From: Rhizobium leguminosarum
GTDB lineage: Bacteria; Pseudomonadota; Alphaproteobacteria; Rhizobiales; Rhizobiaceae
Reading direction: 5' to 3'
NCBI RefSeq assembly: GCF_001679785.1
Contig: NZ_CP016290.1
Location: 493,599 to 557,598, forward strand
DNA length: 64,000 bases
The notes beneath the pieces were generated by a model. The model worked only from the letters and a program-made list of their open reading frames with translations, did not search any database and was not told the DNA's origin. Position 1 is the stretch's first letter; every line of letters starts with the position of its first letter. Shown in pieces: positions 48,222 to 57,292 of the stretch. The position numbers and the translations under genes are program-made.

Positions 48222-48301
48222 TGGACTTTTGGCGAGTGTGGCAGCTCTCTTGATCGCCTGTTCAATGCGAATTTATTTGAGGAAACCAGGTAAAAACGAC
48301 G

Positions 48302-49219
48302 TCAGGTCTCCAGGCTTACGGTATCCATCCAGATCGGATTCGACCAGGCCTTGCGGCCATACCGATCGGTAATCGTTATACGCAGGCGCGGAACTTCACT
48401 CACGGGCTTCCGCTCCAGAATCGTAAGGGTCTGATCGGCCGAGACACTGCAGACCGACTTGTTCCCGTGCCAGCCCGCGCTAACGCGTTGTATCGGCGAA
48501 CTTCTGATGATGATCTGATCGGCGGTTATTTCGATCGAATGGATTTCGGGTCCCTGGCTGGAATAATAATGTCCCTGCTTTAAACTGGAAAGGATGGATG
48601 CGGGATCGTTGGACTTGGCCCTGACCTGGATCCACCCGCCGAAGGCATCAGGGAATTTGAAGTGAGCATCATCCGACGCGAAGCCTGTCAGTCGGCGGCC
48701 TTGCAGAAGTAGATTGTCCAGCAAGCCCCAGCCATCACCCTTGTCGAAGCCAAGCTCACAGTTGTTGTTGTAAATCTCGACGGCATGCGCGGCGGTAATC
48801 GTATTAGCGTCCTCCTCGGTCAGGCCGTACCACGCGGGATGCGCAATGCCGACGAACGCTCCAGCCGCCGCCGCCCGCGCCGCGATTTCAGGTCCGTTTT
48901 CGTTCGCAGAAGGGCGAGCGAAGTCCAATGGAAGGCCAACCGCCAGGAGATGCCAAATCTCCCATTTCGACGTCCGCGGAACGTGCAGTTCTGCGCCGAT
49001 GAGCGTCGAAAATGTATCGGTTTGAAATGGTCTGCTGTCGGTTATGCTCCAACCAAATCGATCCATGAAGTGGTCACTGATTGTCAGAAAATCATATCCG
49101 CGCAGGCGATAAGCCTCCGTCAAGTCCGCGGGCGACAGCATGCCATCGGACTCTGTCGAATGGGTATGAAGATTACCCTTGTAGAACCTGCCAGGTAGAT
49201 CGAAAGGTGAGATTATCAT
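48302..49219 (-). CDS. PHP-domain metal-dependent phosphoesterase
   Basis: A 305-residue PHP protein. Metal-binding motifs appear in order: NLHTHSTESDG, TISDHF, GAELH, IAHPAWYG and FASDDAHF. The C-terminal part is beta-rich. I start at the ATG before IISPFDLPGRFYKGNLHTHS, the family start; a GTG at 49258 is possible. Last gene of the transporter operon and convergent with the pepM operon. PHP enzymes hydrolyse phosphomonoesters or diesters, so it may remove a nucleotide or phosphate from an imported phosphonate. This is inference. Confidence 0.85.
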   Translation of the reverse strand: MIISPFDLPGRFYKGNLHTHSTESDGMLSPADLTEAYRLRGYDFLTISDHFMDRFGWSITDSRPFQTDTFSTLIGAELHVPRTSKWEIWHLLAVGLPLDFARPSANENGPEIAARAAAAGAFVGIAHPAWYGLTEEDANTITAAHAVEIYNNNCELGFDKGDGWGLLDNLLLQGRRLTGFASDDAHFKFPDAFGGWIQVRAKSNDPASILSSLKQGHYYSSQGPEIHSIEITADQIIIRSSPIQRVSAGWHGNKSVCSVSADQTLTILERKPVSEVPRLRITITDRYGRKAWSNPIWMDTVSLET

Positions 49220-49229
49220 CACGAGAATT

Positions 49230-50084
49230 CTAGTGTTTTGCGATACTGAATTTGTCACCGAGCCGGTCGCCGATCTGCGCGATGAGGAGGCACAGAAGAC
49301 AGATCAGCAGACCTGGCGCCAAACAGAGCCATGGTTGCGTCATGATTGCCGCCCGCCCTTCACTCACCATGAGGCCCAGACTGGCTCCTGGAGGTTGGAC
49401 ACCCATTCCAAGAAAGCTCAGACCGCTTTCGAGCAGAACCACCCCAGGGAATGTCAATGTCATCTGAGCAATGATGATGCCAATGATGGACGGAAGAAGG
49501 TGTCGCACATAGATGCGGGTTGCACCGGCACCGGTGATCCGCAGCGCGACGACGAAGTCCATATTGAGCGCGCTTTTCACTGCGCCTCTCACCAGTCTGG
49601 CGTATGTCTCCCACCCGTGCAGGCCTATGATAACAATGAAGGTCGCTATGCCCCCTCCAAAGATCGCCAAGGCTGTCAGCGCGATGATCAGGAAAGGAAT
49701 CGAGGACTGAACATCAATCAAGCCCAGCACGATTTCCTCGACAATGCCGCCAAAATGCGCCGCAAAAAGGCCGACGGCCGACCCGACCATGGCTCCAAGA
49801 AACGTGCCGATGATGCCTATCAACAGGCTTGTTTGCATGGAATACAACATACGCGAGAAAATGCCGCGCCCCAGGGTGTCCGTCCCTAACAGGAACGTGG
49901 CTCCCCCGCTCTGCGACATCGGCGGGAGCAAACGCCGCAAGAGATCCTGGTCGTTGATTCCCGACGGTGCAATGTAGCTGGCTCCGGCGGAAAGCACCGC
50001 CAAAGCAGCCAGGATGGCCAGGCTTGCGGCAAACGTAGCGTCGGACGCTGGTATAGTGCGGATAGAAGAGAGCAGCCGGGACAC
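49230..50084 (-). CDS. ABC transporter permease, DppC/OppC type
   Basis: A 284-residue inner membrane protein with about six helices. HFLLGTDTLGRGIFSRMLYS-type sequence (here ATFLLGTDTLGRGIFSRMLY) and the EAA loop (ALRITGAGATRIYVRHLLPS) are DppC signatures; LESGLSFLGMGVQPPGASLG is the other hallmark. The GTG at 50084 with an AGGTAGG box just behind the upstream stop is the likely start. It pairs with the DppB-type permease to form the channel of an oligopeptide/nickel-type importer. Confidence 0.9.
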   Translation of the reverse strand: MSRLLSSIRTIPASDATFAASLAILAALAVLSAGASYIAPSGINDQDLLRRLLPPMSQSGGATFLLGTDTLGRGIFSRMLYSMQTSLLIGIIGTFLGAMVGSAVGLFAAHFGGIVEEIVLGLIDVQSSIPFLIIALTALAIFGGGIATFIVIIGLHGWETYARLVRGAVKSALNMDFVVALRITGAGATRIYVRHLLPSIIGIIIAQMTLTFPGVVLLESGLSFLGMGVQPPGASLGLMVSEGRAAIMTQPWLCLAPGLLICLLCLLIAQIGDRLGDKFSIAKH

Positions 50085-50091
50085 GAGCGAC

Positions 50092-51009
50092 CTACCTTTT
50101 CCGGAGCGCCGGATTGACGATGACGCACAAGACGTCGGCGATAAGATTGATGGAGACGATGATCGCCGACACGACAATCAGAATAACCTGGACGATTGCC
50201 ACTTCGCGCGACGCTGCCGCAGTGACGAGCAGTCGCCCAATGCCTGGCCATGCGAAAATCGTTTCGGTGATCACGGCGCCCGCAAAAAGCTGACCGGCAT
50301 TCAGGCCCAAAATCGTGATGATAGGAACAGCGGCATTCGGCAACGCTTCTCGGACAACTCGATGGAACAGGGTGAAGCCCCGCGCGCGCGCGGCATCTAT
50401 ATAGGGTTCCTTTAAAACCTCGATCATTGCGGCTCGCGTCACCCGAGCGATCGTCGCGCCTCCCCATAATCCCAGCGTCATCGTCGGCAAGAGCAAGTGC
50501 CAATGGGTCCCATAACCCGAGCTTGGCAGCCAGCGAAGCGCGACAGAGAAGAGAAGCATCAGAAGCAGTCCGACCAGAAAGTTCGGCATTGCATGGACGA
50601 CTGCAAGCAGTGCTGAAATCAAGCGATCAACGACTTTTCTATGATAAACAGCGGCAATCACTCCGATCGACACGCCGAAGACAATGGCCGTCAGGAAGGA
50701 GGTTGCGCCCAATAGCAGTGTGCTGGGTAAACGCTCGAAAACAACTTTGATTGCGCTGCGTCCGTCCACGTAGGAGACCCCCAGATGGCCACGCAACACA
50801 TCACCGAGAAAAGTGAAATACTGAACGGGTATGGGCTGATCGAAACCCCATTTTTGGCGGTACATCTCAACGATGTCAGTCGGCGTATCATCCGGCAGCA
50901 GCATCGTTGTCGGGTCGCCTGTGGCTCGCAACGCGAAGAAAACGGCGCTGACGACAATCCAAAGCGTGATCAATCCTCGGAGGGATTTGACAAGGAGAGT
51001 GGTCGCCAC
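50092..51009 (-). CDS. ABC transporter permease, DppB/OppB type
   Basis: A 305-residue membrane protein. It starts with the family N-terminal helix (LLVKSLRGLITLWIVVSAVF) and the periplasmic segment with GFDQPIPVQYFTFLGDVLRG then HLGVSYVDGRS. The EAA loop is AARARGFTLFHRVVREALPN. Three bases separate it from the upstream ATPase stop. It works with the DppC-type permease. Confidence 0.9.
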   Translation of the reverse strand: MATTLLVKSLRGLITLWIVVSAVFFALRATGDPTTMLLPDDTPTDIVEMYRQKWGFDQPIPVQYFTFLGDVLRGHLGVSYVDGRSAIKVVFERLPSTLLLGATSFLTAIVFGVSIGVIAAVYHRKVVDRLISALLAVVHAMPNFLVGLLLMLLFSVALRWLPSSGYGTHWHLLLPTMTLGLWGGATIARVTRAAMIEVLKEPYIDAARARGFTLFHRVVREALPNAAVPIITILGLNAGQLFAGAVITETIFAWPGIGRLLVTAAASREVAIVQVILIVVSAIIVSINLIADVLCVIVNPALRKR

Positions 51010-51012
51010 GGG

Positions 51013-51921
51013 TCACGCCCCCTTCAAGGCCAGCTCAACCGCATTGAAAGACGGCCGGATCACATTCTGCCGATCAAGGCTGGTTTCCCGCTCGGACGGA
51101 TTGGGCAGTGCGTCGTCCATGACGACGCGCTGACGGTTATTCAGCGTAGCGGCAACGAGACTTGCGGTGGTAGGATGAGACGGCGCTGCGAAAACCGCGC
51201 GCGTTTTTCCTTCCTCGACGAGTTTGCCTTCGGAGATCACGGCTACCCGGTCGCAAAGATGCTCCACGATCGCAATATCATGAGAGATGAACAAGCAGGC
51301 GATGTTGAGATTGCGTTGCATACGTCGGATGAGATTTATGATCCCGGCCTTAACGGAGACGTCGAGCGACGCTGTTGCTTCATCGAGGATCAGAAAACTT
51401 GGTCGTAAAACCAGGCAGCGCGCCAGGGCTACACGCTGAGCCTGCCCTCCGCTGAGCTGCCTCGGTCGACGGTCAAACAGGCTTTCGGAAAGTCCAACTT
51501 CAAGTAGAGCTTCGCGTGCGCGCTGTCTGCGTTCGCTCGCTGCTCCCAACCTATGTATATGTAAGCCTTCGGCGACCTGAGATAAGATGTCCATTTTAGG
51601 GCTCAAGGAACCGAAAGGATTTTGGAAGACCATTCCAATCTCCCTGCGCGATCTCCTGCGGTCCACTCCATGGAGGTCCGAGATGTCGGTTGACCGAAAT
51701 CGGATGTTACCGGCATCACACGGGACCGCGCCTGCGATGATCGACGCCAAAGTCGATTTGCCGGAACCCGATGGCCCTACGATGCCGAGGACTTCGCCTC
51801 TGGATACCGAAAACGACACGTCCTGGAGGACCTGCAGCGATCTGGACTTAGCGAACAGGTTCTCCTTGGGGAGCTTGTGGCGCTTGCTGATGCCAACGAC
51901 GCTCAATATGGGTTCGGCCAT
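51013..51921 (-). CDS. ABC transporter ATPase, DppF/OppF type
   Basis: A 302-residue ATPase. Walker A is GPSGSGKST in VLGIVGPSGSGKSTLASIIA, the signature is RQLSGGQAQRVALARCLVLR and Walker B is FLILDEATASLDV. The start at 51921 has GGAG seven bases ahead; upstream in-frame sequence overlaps the other ATPase gene. The usual C-terminal oligopeptide-ATPase extension is short. Confidence 0.9.
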   Translation of the reverse strand: MAEPILSVVGISKRHKLPKENLFAKSRSLQVLQDVSFSVSRGEVLGIVGPSGSGKSTLASIIAGAVPCDAGNIRFRSTDISDLHGVDRRRSRREIGMVFQNPFGSLSPKMDILSQVAEGLHIHRLGAASERRQRAREALLEVGLSESLFDRRPRQLSGGQAQRVALARCLVLRPSFLILDEATASLDVSVKAGIINLIRRMQRNLNIACLFISHDIAIVEHLCDRVAVISEGKLVEEGKTRAVFAAPSHPTTASLVAATLNNRQRVVMDDALPNPSERETSLDRQNVIRPSFNAVELALKGA

Positions 51922-51923
51922 CG

Positions 51924-52946
51924 TCATTCTCCATTTGGTCGGTGGCAAGCAAACATCCGTTCGTCTTCGCCCCACCGAAGCGCCGGGCGGACGTTGCGGC
52001 AAATCCGATCCTGAACGGCGCACCGATCCGCAAAGGCGCAACCGACGACATCATTCTCGATATCGGGGACTATTCCATCGAGAGCAGGAAGCCAGTCTGT
52101 TTGAACGCCTCGATCGGGGGCGGAGTTAAGCAGTGCTTGGGTATAAGGATGTCGAGGGTCGGTCAGGACGCGGTCGGCTGCCCCTGTTTCCACCGTCCTA
52201 CCGGCATACATTACCGCGACCGTGTGCGCGACTTCTCGCACGACGGCAAGATCATGTGATATCAACAGAATGGCCATTCGTGTCTCTGCTTGTAGATCGC
52301 GAAGTAGCGTCAGTATTTCGAGCTGGACGTGCGGATCCAGCGCGGTCGTGGGCTCGTCCGCGATGAGAAGCGATGGCTTCGTCGCAATTGCAAGACCAAT
52401 CATGATCCGCTGTTTCATCCCTCCAGACAGCTCATGCGGATACGAGAGGAGCCTGTCGCCGCTCCGCGCAATCTGGACCTGGTCCAAAAGACGCTTCCCT
52501 TCCAGTCGTGCTGCGGCATCACTCATTCCCGCCCGACCACGCAAGAGATGGACGAAATGGGTTTGAACGGTCATCGTTGGATTAAGCGAACGATGGGGGT
52601 CCTGAAAGACCATCCCGATCTTTCGACCTCGTACATCATCCATCAGCCGGTTCGACAGTTTGAGGAGGTCAAGACCTTGGAATTTTATCGAGCCTTTGAC
52701 CATGATCGGCGGCGCGTCCAGGCGCAAAATCGCCCGCGACATGAGTGTCTTCCCGCTTCCAGATTCCCCAACGAGCGCAGTCGTCCGACCTATCTCCACA
52801 TCCAGATTGACTTCCTTCACGGCAAAGGCTTGCCCCCGTCGAACGGGGACAAGAACTGCGAGGTTCTGCACTTGAAGCAACGGCGAGGAGCCGAAGGCTG
52901 CGTTCGCGTCGAACTCGCTCAAAGGTTTCACTACTGCAAGGCTCAT
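51924..52946 (-). CDS. ABC transporter ATPase, DppD/OppD type
   Basis: A 340-residue ATPase. Walker A is GESGSGKT in TALVGESGSGKTLMSRAILR; the signature is ELSGGMKQRIMIGLA and Walker B SLLIADEPTTALD. The C-terminal region has the cysteine cluster of this family (CAFADRCAVQDRICRNVRP), which in relatives binds an iron-sulfur cluster. It overlaps the binding-protein gene in ATGA and the next ATPase gene by a few bases. Confidence 0.92.
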   Translation of the reverse strand: MSLAVVKPLSEFDANAAFGSSPLLQVQNLAVLVPVRRGQAFAVKEVNLDVEIGRTTALVGESGSGKTLMSRAILRLDAPPIMVKGSIKFQGLDLLKLSNRLMDDVRGRKIGMVFQDPHRSLNPTMTVQTHFVHLLRGRAGMSDAAARLEGKRLLDQVQIARSGDRLLSYPHELSGGMKQRIMIGLAIATKPSLLIADEPTTALDPHVQLEILTLLRDLQAETRMAILLISHDLAVVREVAHTVAVMYAGRTVETGAADRVLTDPRHPYTQALLNSAPDRGVQTDWLPALDGIVPDIENDVVGCAFADRCAVQDRICRNVRPALRWGEDERMFACHRPNGE

Positions 52947-54496
52947 TCGCCAACCTTGAAAGCGAAGCTATCGGGTCGGAAATCCAGCGGGTAATTGGGG
53001 ATCGGATGCCAGTTGATCTTGGTGGAAACACCATAGAACTGAGGCATCATATAGACTGCTGTCGCCGGCATCTCATCCGCGAGATAGTCGAGGATTTGTT
53101 TGTAGGTCGTCTTTCGAACCGCGCCGTCGGCGGTTGAATAGAAAGTCCCGACCAGTTTCTTGAACTCCGTGGAGGGCTGGAAACCGTGTCTTGTTTCCGC
53201 AAGCCCTCCCTTTTCGAAAAGAGCGTATCCTAGGCCCTCAGGCGCCGGCATCAAGAAGCTAACGGAGCCGGTACCGATCGATCGCCCCGGTTGGTAGGAC
53301 TGCGCCACATTCTCGACCATCTGCAGTTTGACGTTCAAACCGACATTCTGCCACATTTTCTGAACGGCCTGGATCATCTGATCGCCGAAGGGGTAGTATC
53401 CAGAGACGTTGCGGATCAGGATTTCACCGCCATCGTAACCAGCCTCCGCAAGAAGGCGTTTTGCTTTCTGCGGATCAAAGACGAAATCCTGACGCTGCGG
53501 ATCGAACAGGTCTCCGAAGGCAGAGATCTGCCAACTGGTGGGAACGGTCGTCTTGCCCGACCACAGCGCTTGAACGAGAAGGTTTCTGTCGATCGACAGG
53601 CTGAGGGCCTGCCTGATCCGCTTGTCCTTCACATAGGGCTCGGTGCCAACAAACCAAATGACCTGAAGGTTCTCGATGACACTTTCTTCGGTCTTCAGAT
53701 ACTCGTACGAAGAGATCGTGCTCAACTGATCGGGATCGACCTGAACGATTAAATCGCACTCGTGATTGATGAGGCATGCCAGGCGGGCCTGCGAGTCTGG
53801 AATGACGCGGAAGACTAGACGGCCAAAGGCCGGCTTGCCGCCCCAGTAGTTATCGAAAGGCTCGAAGGTAAGCTTGTCACCATCATCCCACTGAACAAAT
53901 TTCGCCGGCCCAGTTCCGACCGGATGCCGCTTGAAGCCGTTGACGCCCATCTCCCTATAGGCTCGCTCATTGACGACCGCTGCGGTCGTGTCCGCCAAAC
54001 GAAGCTCGAGAACGGGATTGGGCCGTGCAGCTCTGATCCGTATTGTTTCGGGATCGATGATCTCGACCGCCTCAATGTCGCCCAGATATCTCTTCGCGGT
54101 CGGAACAAGCGCCTTGTCGCCGAAGATACGTTCCTTCGAGAACGTGAAAGCAACGTCCTGCGCCGTTAGCGTATCACCGTTGTGGAATTTGACATTCTGC
54201 CGCAACTTGAGTTCGATCGTTCGATCGTCGATCCTTTTCCATGCGGTTGCAAGAGAAGGAATCAGGACAGCGTGGCCAGCGGTCTGTTCTGATGCATAGT
54301 CCCGTCGAATAAGTGTATCAAACACTGAGTATGTTACGCGCATGTCCACAGACAAGGGGGCGTCTGCCGGTTCAAGCTTGGCGGGTTGATCATTGAGACC
54401 AATCACCAGCTGAGGGCGGTCGCCAGCCCGCGCATAGGTCGTAGCCGCCGCGGTGGATGCAATCACAACAAAAGTAGTCAAAAGAATATTCTTCAT
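52943..54496 (-). CDS. ABC transporter periplasmic binding protein, DppA/OppA type
   Basis: A 517-residue SBP_bac_5 (cluster C) protein. MKNILLTTFVVIASTAAATT then YARA is the signal peptide. LKLRQNVKFHNGDTLTAQDV then AFTF and VKDKRIRQALSLSIDRNLLV are the family signatures. The start has AAGGTGG in front. As first gene of the operon, it sits behind the candidate PhnF operator. Ligand unknown: peptides, or by context a phosphonate-containing peptide or related compound. Confidence 0.92.
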   Translation of the reverse strand: MKNILLTTFVVIASTAAATTYARAGDRPQLVIGLNDQPAKLEPADAPLSVDMRVTYSVFDTLIRRDYASEQTAGHAVLIPSLATAWKRIDDRTIELKLRQNVKFHNGDTLTAQDVAFTFSKERIFGDKALVPTAKRYLGDIEAVEIIDPETIRIRAARPNPVLELRLADTTAAVVNERAYREMGVNGFKRHPVGTGPAKFVQWDDGDKLTFEPFDNYWGGKPAFGRLVFRVIPDSQARLACLINHECDLIVQVDPDQLSTISSYEYLKTEESVIENLQVIWFVGTEPYVKDKRIRQALSLSIDRNLLVQALWSGKTTVPTSWQISAFGDLFDPQRQDFVFDPQKAKRLLAEAGYDGGEILIRNVSGYYPFGDQMIQAVQKMWQNVGLNVKLQMVENVAQSYQPGRSIGTGSVSFLMPAPEGLGYALFEKGGLAETRHGFQPSTEFKKLVGTFYSTADGAVRKTTYKQILDYLADEMPATAVYMMPQFYGVSTKINWHPIPNYPLDFRPDSFAFKVGE

Positions 54497-54543
54497 GATC
54501 GGCCACCTTGGTTCATCGTTCAGACGTTCCATCTATGGAATGA

Positions 54544-54558
54544 ATCTAACAGTTAGAT
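54544..54558. promoter_or_regulatory. Candidate operator for the PhnF-like regulator
   Basis: Perfect palindrome ATCTAACAGTTAGAT (seven-base arms, one central base), 48 bases before the binding-protein start and about 200 bases before the regulator start, in the divergent region. GntR/UTRA regulators bind palindromes of this kind. Confidence 0.65.
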
Positions 54559-54755
54559 GACGTTTTCAAATTTTTCTTCTCGAAGAAGACTCATTGGACG
54601 AAGGCCGAGGTCAATCGTTTCATCCTATTGATTTACTGTTATCTTCCACATACAGTGAGTCCAACCAACGGTATCCCAGGTTGATTAATTTCAGGAACGA
54701 CCGCCTAACGCGCGAATTATTCATTGGTACGTTCCAGCTTTTGAAAGGAATAACC

Positions 54756-55511
54756 GTGTCGAGAACCGGTACAACTCTTTGGCATCAAGTCGGTGAAGCT
54801 TTGGAAGCAGAGATCGAGACTGGCATGTATCCGGGCGGGTCGAGACTACCGACCGAACCGGACCTAGCGAAAAGATTCAACGTTAGTCGCAATACGGTGC
54901 GTCGTGCCATGGCGACGCTTGAGGAAAAAGGGCTGGTCCGGATCGAGCAAGGTCGCGGCACTTTCGTTCACGAGCGATTCTTAAGCTTCAAAATCTCCAA
55001 ACGGACGCGATTTTCGCAGAACCTTCGATCACAGGGCCTTGAACCCGGACATGAACTCCTGGGCTCGGACATCGTCCCGGCCACGGAGGAGATTGCAGCT
55101 ATCCTGCATCTGCGGTCGAATGACGCCGTTATCTTCATGCGAAGCCGTATGCTCGCAGAAGGCGTAGTGGTGTCTCTGAACGAGGTTTATTACCCTTTTC
55201 GACGCTTTCCCTTGCTCGCGGAGAAACGAGCTCAACTGCACACGATGACCGAAGTTCTCGCCGAATATGGCGTTTCGGACTACACGCGCCTTTCTACGGC
55301 CATCACCGCTCGACCGCCTACTGACGACGAAGCTCGCCTTCTTCGGCAACCGAGATCGCGTTGGGTTATCTGCACGCAAAAAATCGATGTCGATCAGGAG
55401 GGTGCCCCGATCTGTTGCTCAAACGGGGTGTGGGCGGCGGATCTGGTAAAGTTCCTTGTCGACGAAACAGATTTTGCACCAGCGTACGCGTCCGGAAACA
55501 ACGAATCTTGA
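54756..55511 (+). CDS. GntR-family regulator with UTRA domain, PhnF-like
   Basis: A 251-residue regulator. The winged helix is TLWHQVGEALEAEIETGMYP, LPTEPDLAKRFNVSRNTVRR then AMATLEEKGLVRIEQGRGTF. The linker KRTRFSQNLRSQGLEPGHEL is the hallmark I remember for PhnF, regulator of phosphonate genes, and the rest is a UTRA (UbiC-fold) effector domain. I chose the GTG at 54756 because AAGGA is close and residues before it are not conserved. It is divergent from the transporter operon and probably controls it. Confidence 0.85.
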   Translation: MSRTGTTLWHQVGEALEAEIETGMYPGGSRLPTEPDLAKRFNVSRNTVRRAMATLEEKGLVRIEQGRGTFVHERFLSFKISKRTRFSQNLRSQGLEPGHELLGSDIVPATEEIAAILHLRSNDAVIFMRSRMLAEGVVVSLNEVYYPFRRFPLLAEKRAQLHTMTEVLAEYGVSDYTRLSTAITARPPTDDEARLLRQPRSRWVICTQKIDVDQEGAPICCSNGVWAADLVKFLVDETDFAPAYASGNNES

Positions 55512-55659
55512 AGATGACCAAGTTAGATAATGTCGGTCTCGTCACGCCTGATGCCATAGGCCGCGGCGCTGTCTCATTTGATGAGGCGGCTATTCAATCG
55601 GTGGGCCACCGGCCAGGGTGAAACGCAAGCACCGCCAGACGCGGGAAAGGACACGAGCT

Positions 55660-55853
55660 ATGCTGGACACTGCTGCGGCTCACAGGTGCTCGGCGCCGGC
55701 AACGTCGGGCGACTTCCCTGCACCCGACCCAGGCCGATGCCATCGCATCGGCGCCGGACATCGCCATCAACCAGCATAGCGAGGTGGCGATCCATCGGCC
55801 CAACGGGCGGCTCCAACTTGTACGGCAACGACCCCTACCCATCCAAGGGCTAA
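55660..55853 (+). pseudogene. DUF2188-like small protein gene, broken
   Basis: Pieces in successive frames match DUF2188 in order: VLGAGNV, then RATSLHPTQADAIASAPDIA, INQHSEVAIHRPNGRL, then YGNDPYPSKG. At least two frameshifts are needed to join them. It lies 16 bases before the Ubl gene. DUF2188 proteins are small and of unknown function. Confidence 0.65.
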
Positions 55854-55869
55854 CAGAAGGAAACATAGA

Positions 55870-56142
55870 ATGACTGACAATGATGACAAGAAGGGTGGTC
55901 ACGACAAGACCATCACCATCGTGGTGAACGGCACCCCGCATCAGGTGCCAAAAAAGGACGAGCTGACCTATGCCGAGGTGGTGACCTATTTCGACCCGAC
56001 CTATCCGCAGCATCCGCAGACGGTCTACTCCGTCACCTACACCCGCGGTGACAAGCCCAAGGAGGGCACCTTAGCCCCCGCCGGCTCGGTCAAAGCCAAG
56101 GACGGGATGGACTTCCATGTTATTCCAACTAGCGAATCATAA
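55870..56142 (+). CDS. Ubiquitin-like protein (multiubiquitin-type Ubl)
   Basis: A 90-residue single Ubl domain. KTITIVVNGTPHQVPKKDEL is the first beta-hairpin; TYAEVVTYF is the helix. The middle (QHPQTVYSVTYTRGDKPKEG) and FHVIP complete the beta-grasp pattern of the multiubiquitin family. It ends FHVIPTSES without a terminal Gly-Gly. Its 3' end overlaps the E1 gene by 26 bases. With the E1-like and DUF6527 genes it forms a compact bacterial Ubl operon. Relatives of such operons occur in defence islands, but the role here is unknown. Confidence 0.75.
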   Translation: MTDNDDKKGGHDKTITIVVNGTPHQVPKKDELTYAEVVTYFDPTYPQHPQTVYSVTYTRGDKPKEGTLAPAGSVKAKDGMDFHVIPTSES

Positions 56143-57292
56143 TCCCGACATCCAAAAGCTGATCGACCGGGGCTTCGCGCTTCGGTTCGACAGCAATTTC
56201 CTTGTCGTCATGGACATCCCGTACCTCAACGCCGAGGGGAACCTGTGCTGGGGCGCGATTGTGACCGTGCTCAAGGATATTGACGGCTCGCGGGTCGAGC
56301 CTGTCGACCATCAGATCTTCTTCGCCGGTGGCGTGCCTCATGGCCTCGATGGCAACCCGATCCCGTCGCTCGGCGGCGGAGCTGCCGAAGTAACGCTGGC
56401 CAAGAGCGACGTCGTCGTGCAGCGGTCGTTTTCCAACAAGCCGCCGGGGGGGCTCCCGGACTTCTACACCAAGATCGAGCACTACCTGTCGATCGTCTCT
56501 GGACCCGCGCGCCACCGCTATCCGGAGGCCGACCCTTTCACCTTCAACGTTGATGACGACGCCGGGCTCGAAAGCGTCTTCCATTTCCGCGACACGCTGA
56601 CAAGCCGGGCCCTGATCGGCGACCTCGCTGCCAAGTTCGCCAGCGAAATCGTCGCGGTTATCGGGCTGGGCGGCACCGGCGCCTATGTTCTGGATTATCT
56701 CACGAAGACCAATGTCGTCGAGATCAGAGGCTATGACCCCAAGCCTTTCCATGTTCACAACGCCTTCCGCTCGCCTGGGCAGCTGTCGGCAGACGAACTC
56801 GGCAAGCCTAAGCCTGAAGTGTATCAGAACCGGTACCAGACCTTCCGCAAGGGTCTGCATCTGGAAGCCAAGGCTATAGAGAGCAATTGCGAAGCTGATT
56901 TCGCCGGCGTGACCTTCGCCTTCGTCTGTGTTGACAGCGGCACGGCTCGTGCGGAAATCTTCGACCTCCTGATTCGCCTGGGAATTCCATTCATCGATGT
57001 CGGGATGGGCCTCGTGCGCCAGAACGGCGCGCTCGCCGGCATGATCCGTACGACGGTCTTGAAACCCGAGAATGCCGAAGAGGTCCGGGCCAAGCAATTG
57101 GTGCCGCTGAGCGATCCGCCCGGCCACGAGTACCGAGCCAACATCCAGATCGCTGAACTCAACGCCATGAACGCCAGCATCGCCGTGCTCGCCTACAAGC
57201 AGCATTGCGGATTTTACGCCCAGGGGCTGCCCGCGTACAATCTTCTGATGAACACCACCCTGCCCCACTTGTTTGTGGAGCCTAATGCGTGA
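56117..57292 (+). CDS. E1-like adenylyltransferase (DUF6791-ThiF)
   Basis: A 391-residue protein. Residues 1-170 are a DUF6791-like domain; 170-391 are a ThiF/E1 fold. The nucleotide loop is IAVIGLGGTGAYVLDYL-like (here VAVIGLGGTGAYVLDYLTKT). Acidic and Arg residues follow in GYDPKPFHVHNAFRSPG, and FVCVDSGTARAEIF with GIPFIDVGMGL is also conserved. It has no CxxC zinc pairs as in ThiF/MoeB, and the transfer Cys is not obvious. It would adenylate the neighbouring Ubl. The stop overlaps DUF6527 in GTGA. No E2 or JAB gene follows. Confidence 0.85.
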   Translation: MLFQLANHNPDIQKLIDRGFALRFDSNFLVVMDIPYLNAEGNLCWGAIVTVLKDIDGSRVEPVDHQIFFAGGVPHGLDGNPIPSLGGGAAEVTLAKSDVVVQRSFSNKPPGGLPDFYTKIEHYLSIVSGPARHRYPEADPFTFNVDDDAGLESVFHFRDTLTSRALIGDLAAKFASEIVAVIGLGGTGAYVLDYLTKTNVVEIRGYDPKPFHVHNAFRSPGQLSADELGKPKPEVYQNRYQTFRKGLHLEAKAIESNCEADFAGVTFAFVCVDSGTARAEIFDLLIRLGIPFIDVGMGLVRQNGALAGMIRTTVLKPENAEEVRAKQLVPLSDPPGHEYRANIQIAELNAMNASIAVLAYKQHCGFYAQGLPAYNLLMNTTLPHLFVEPNA

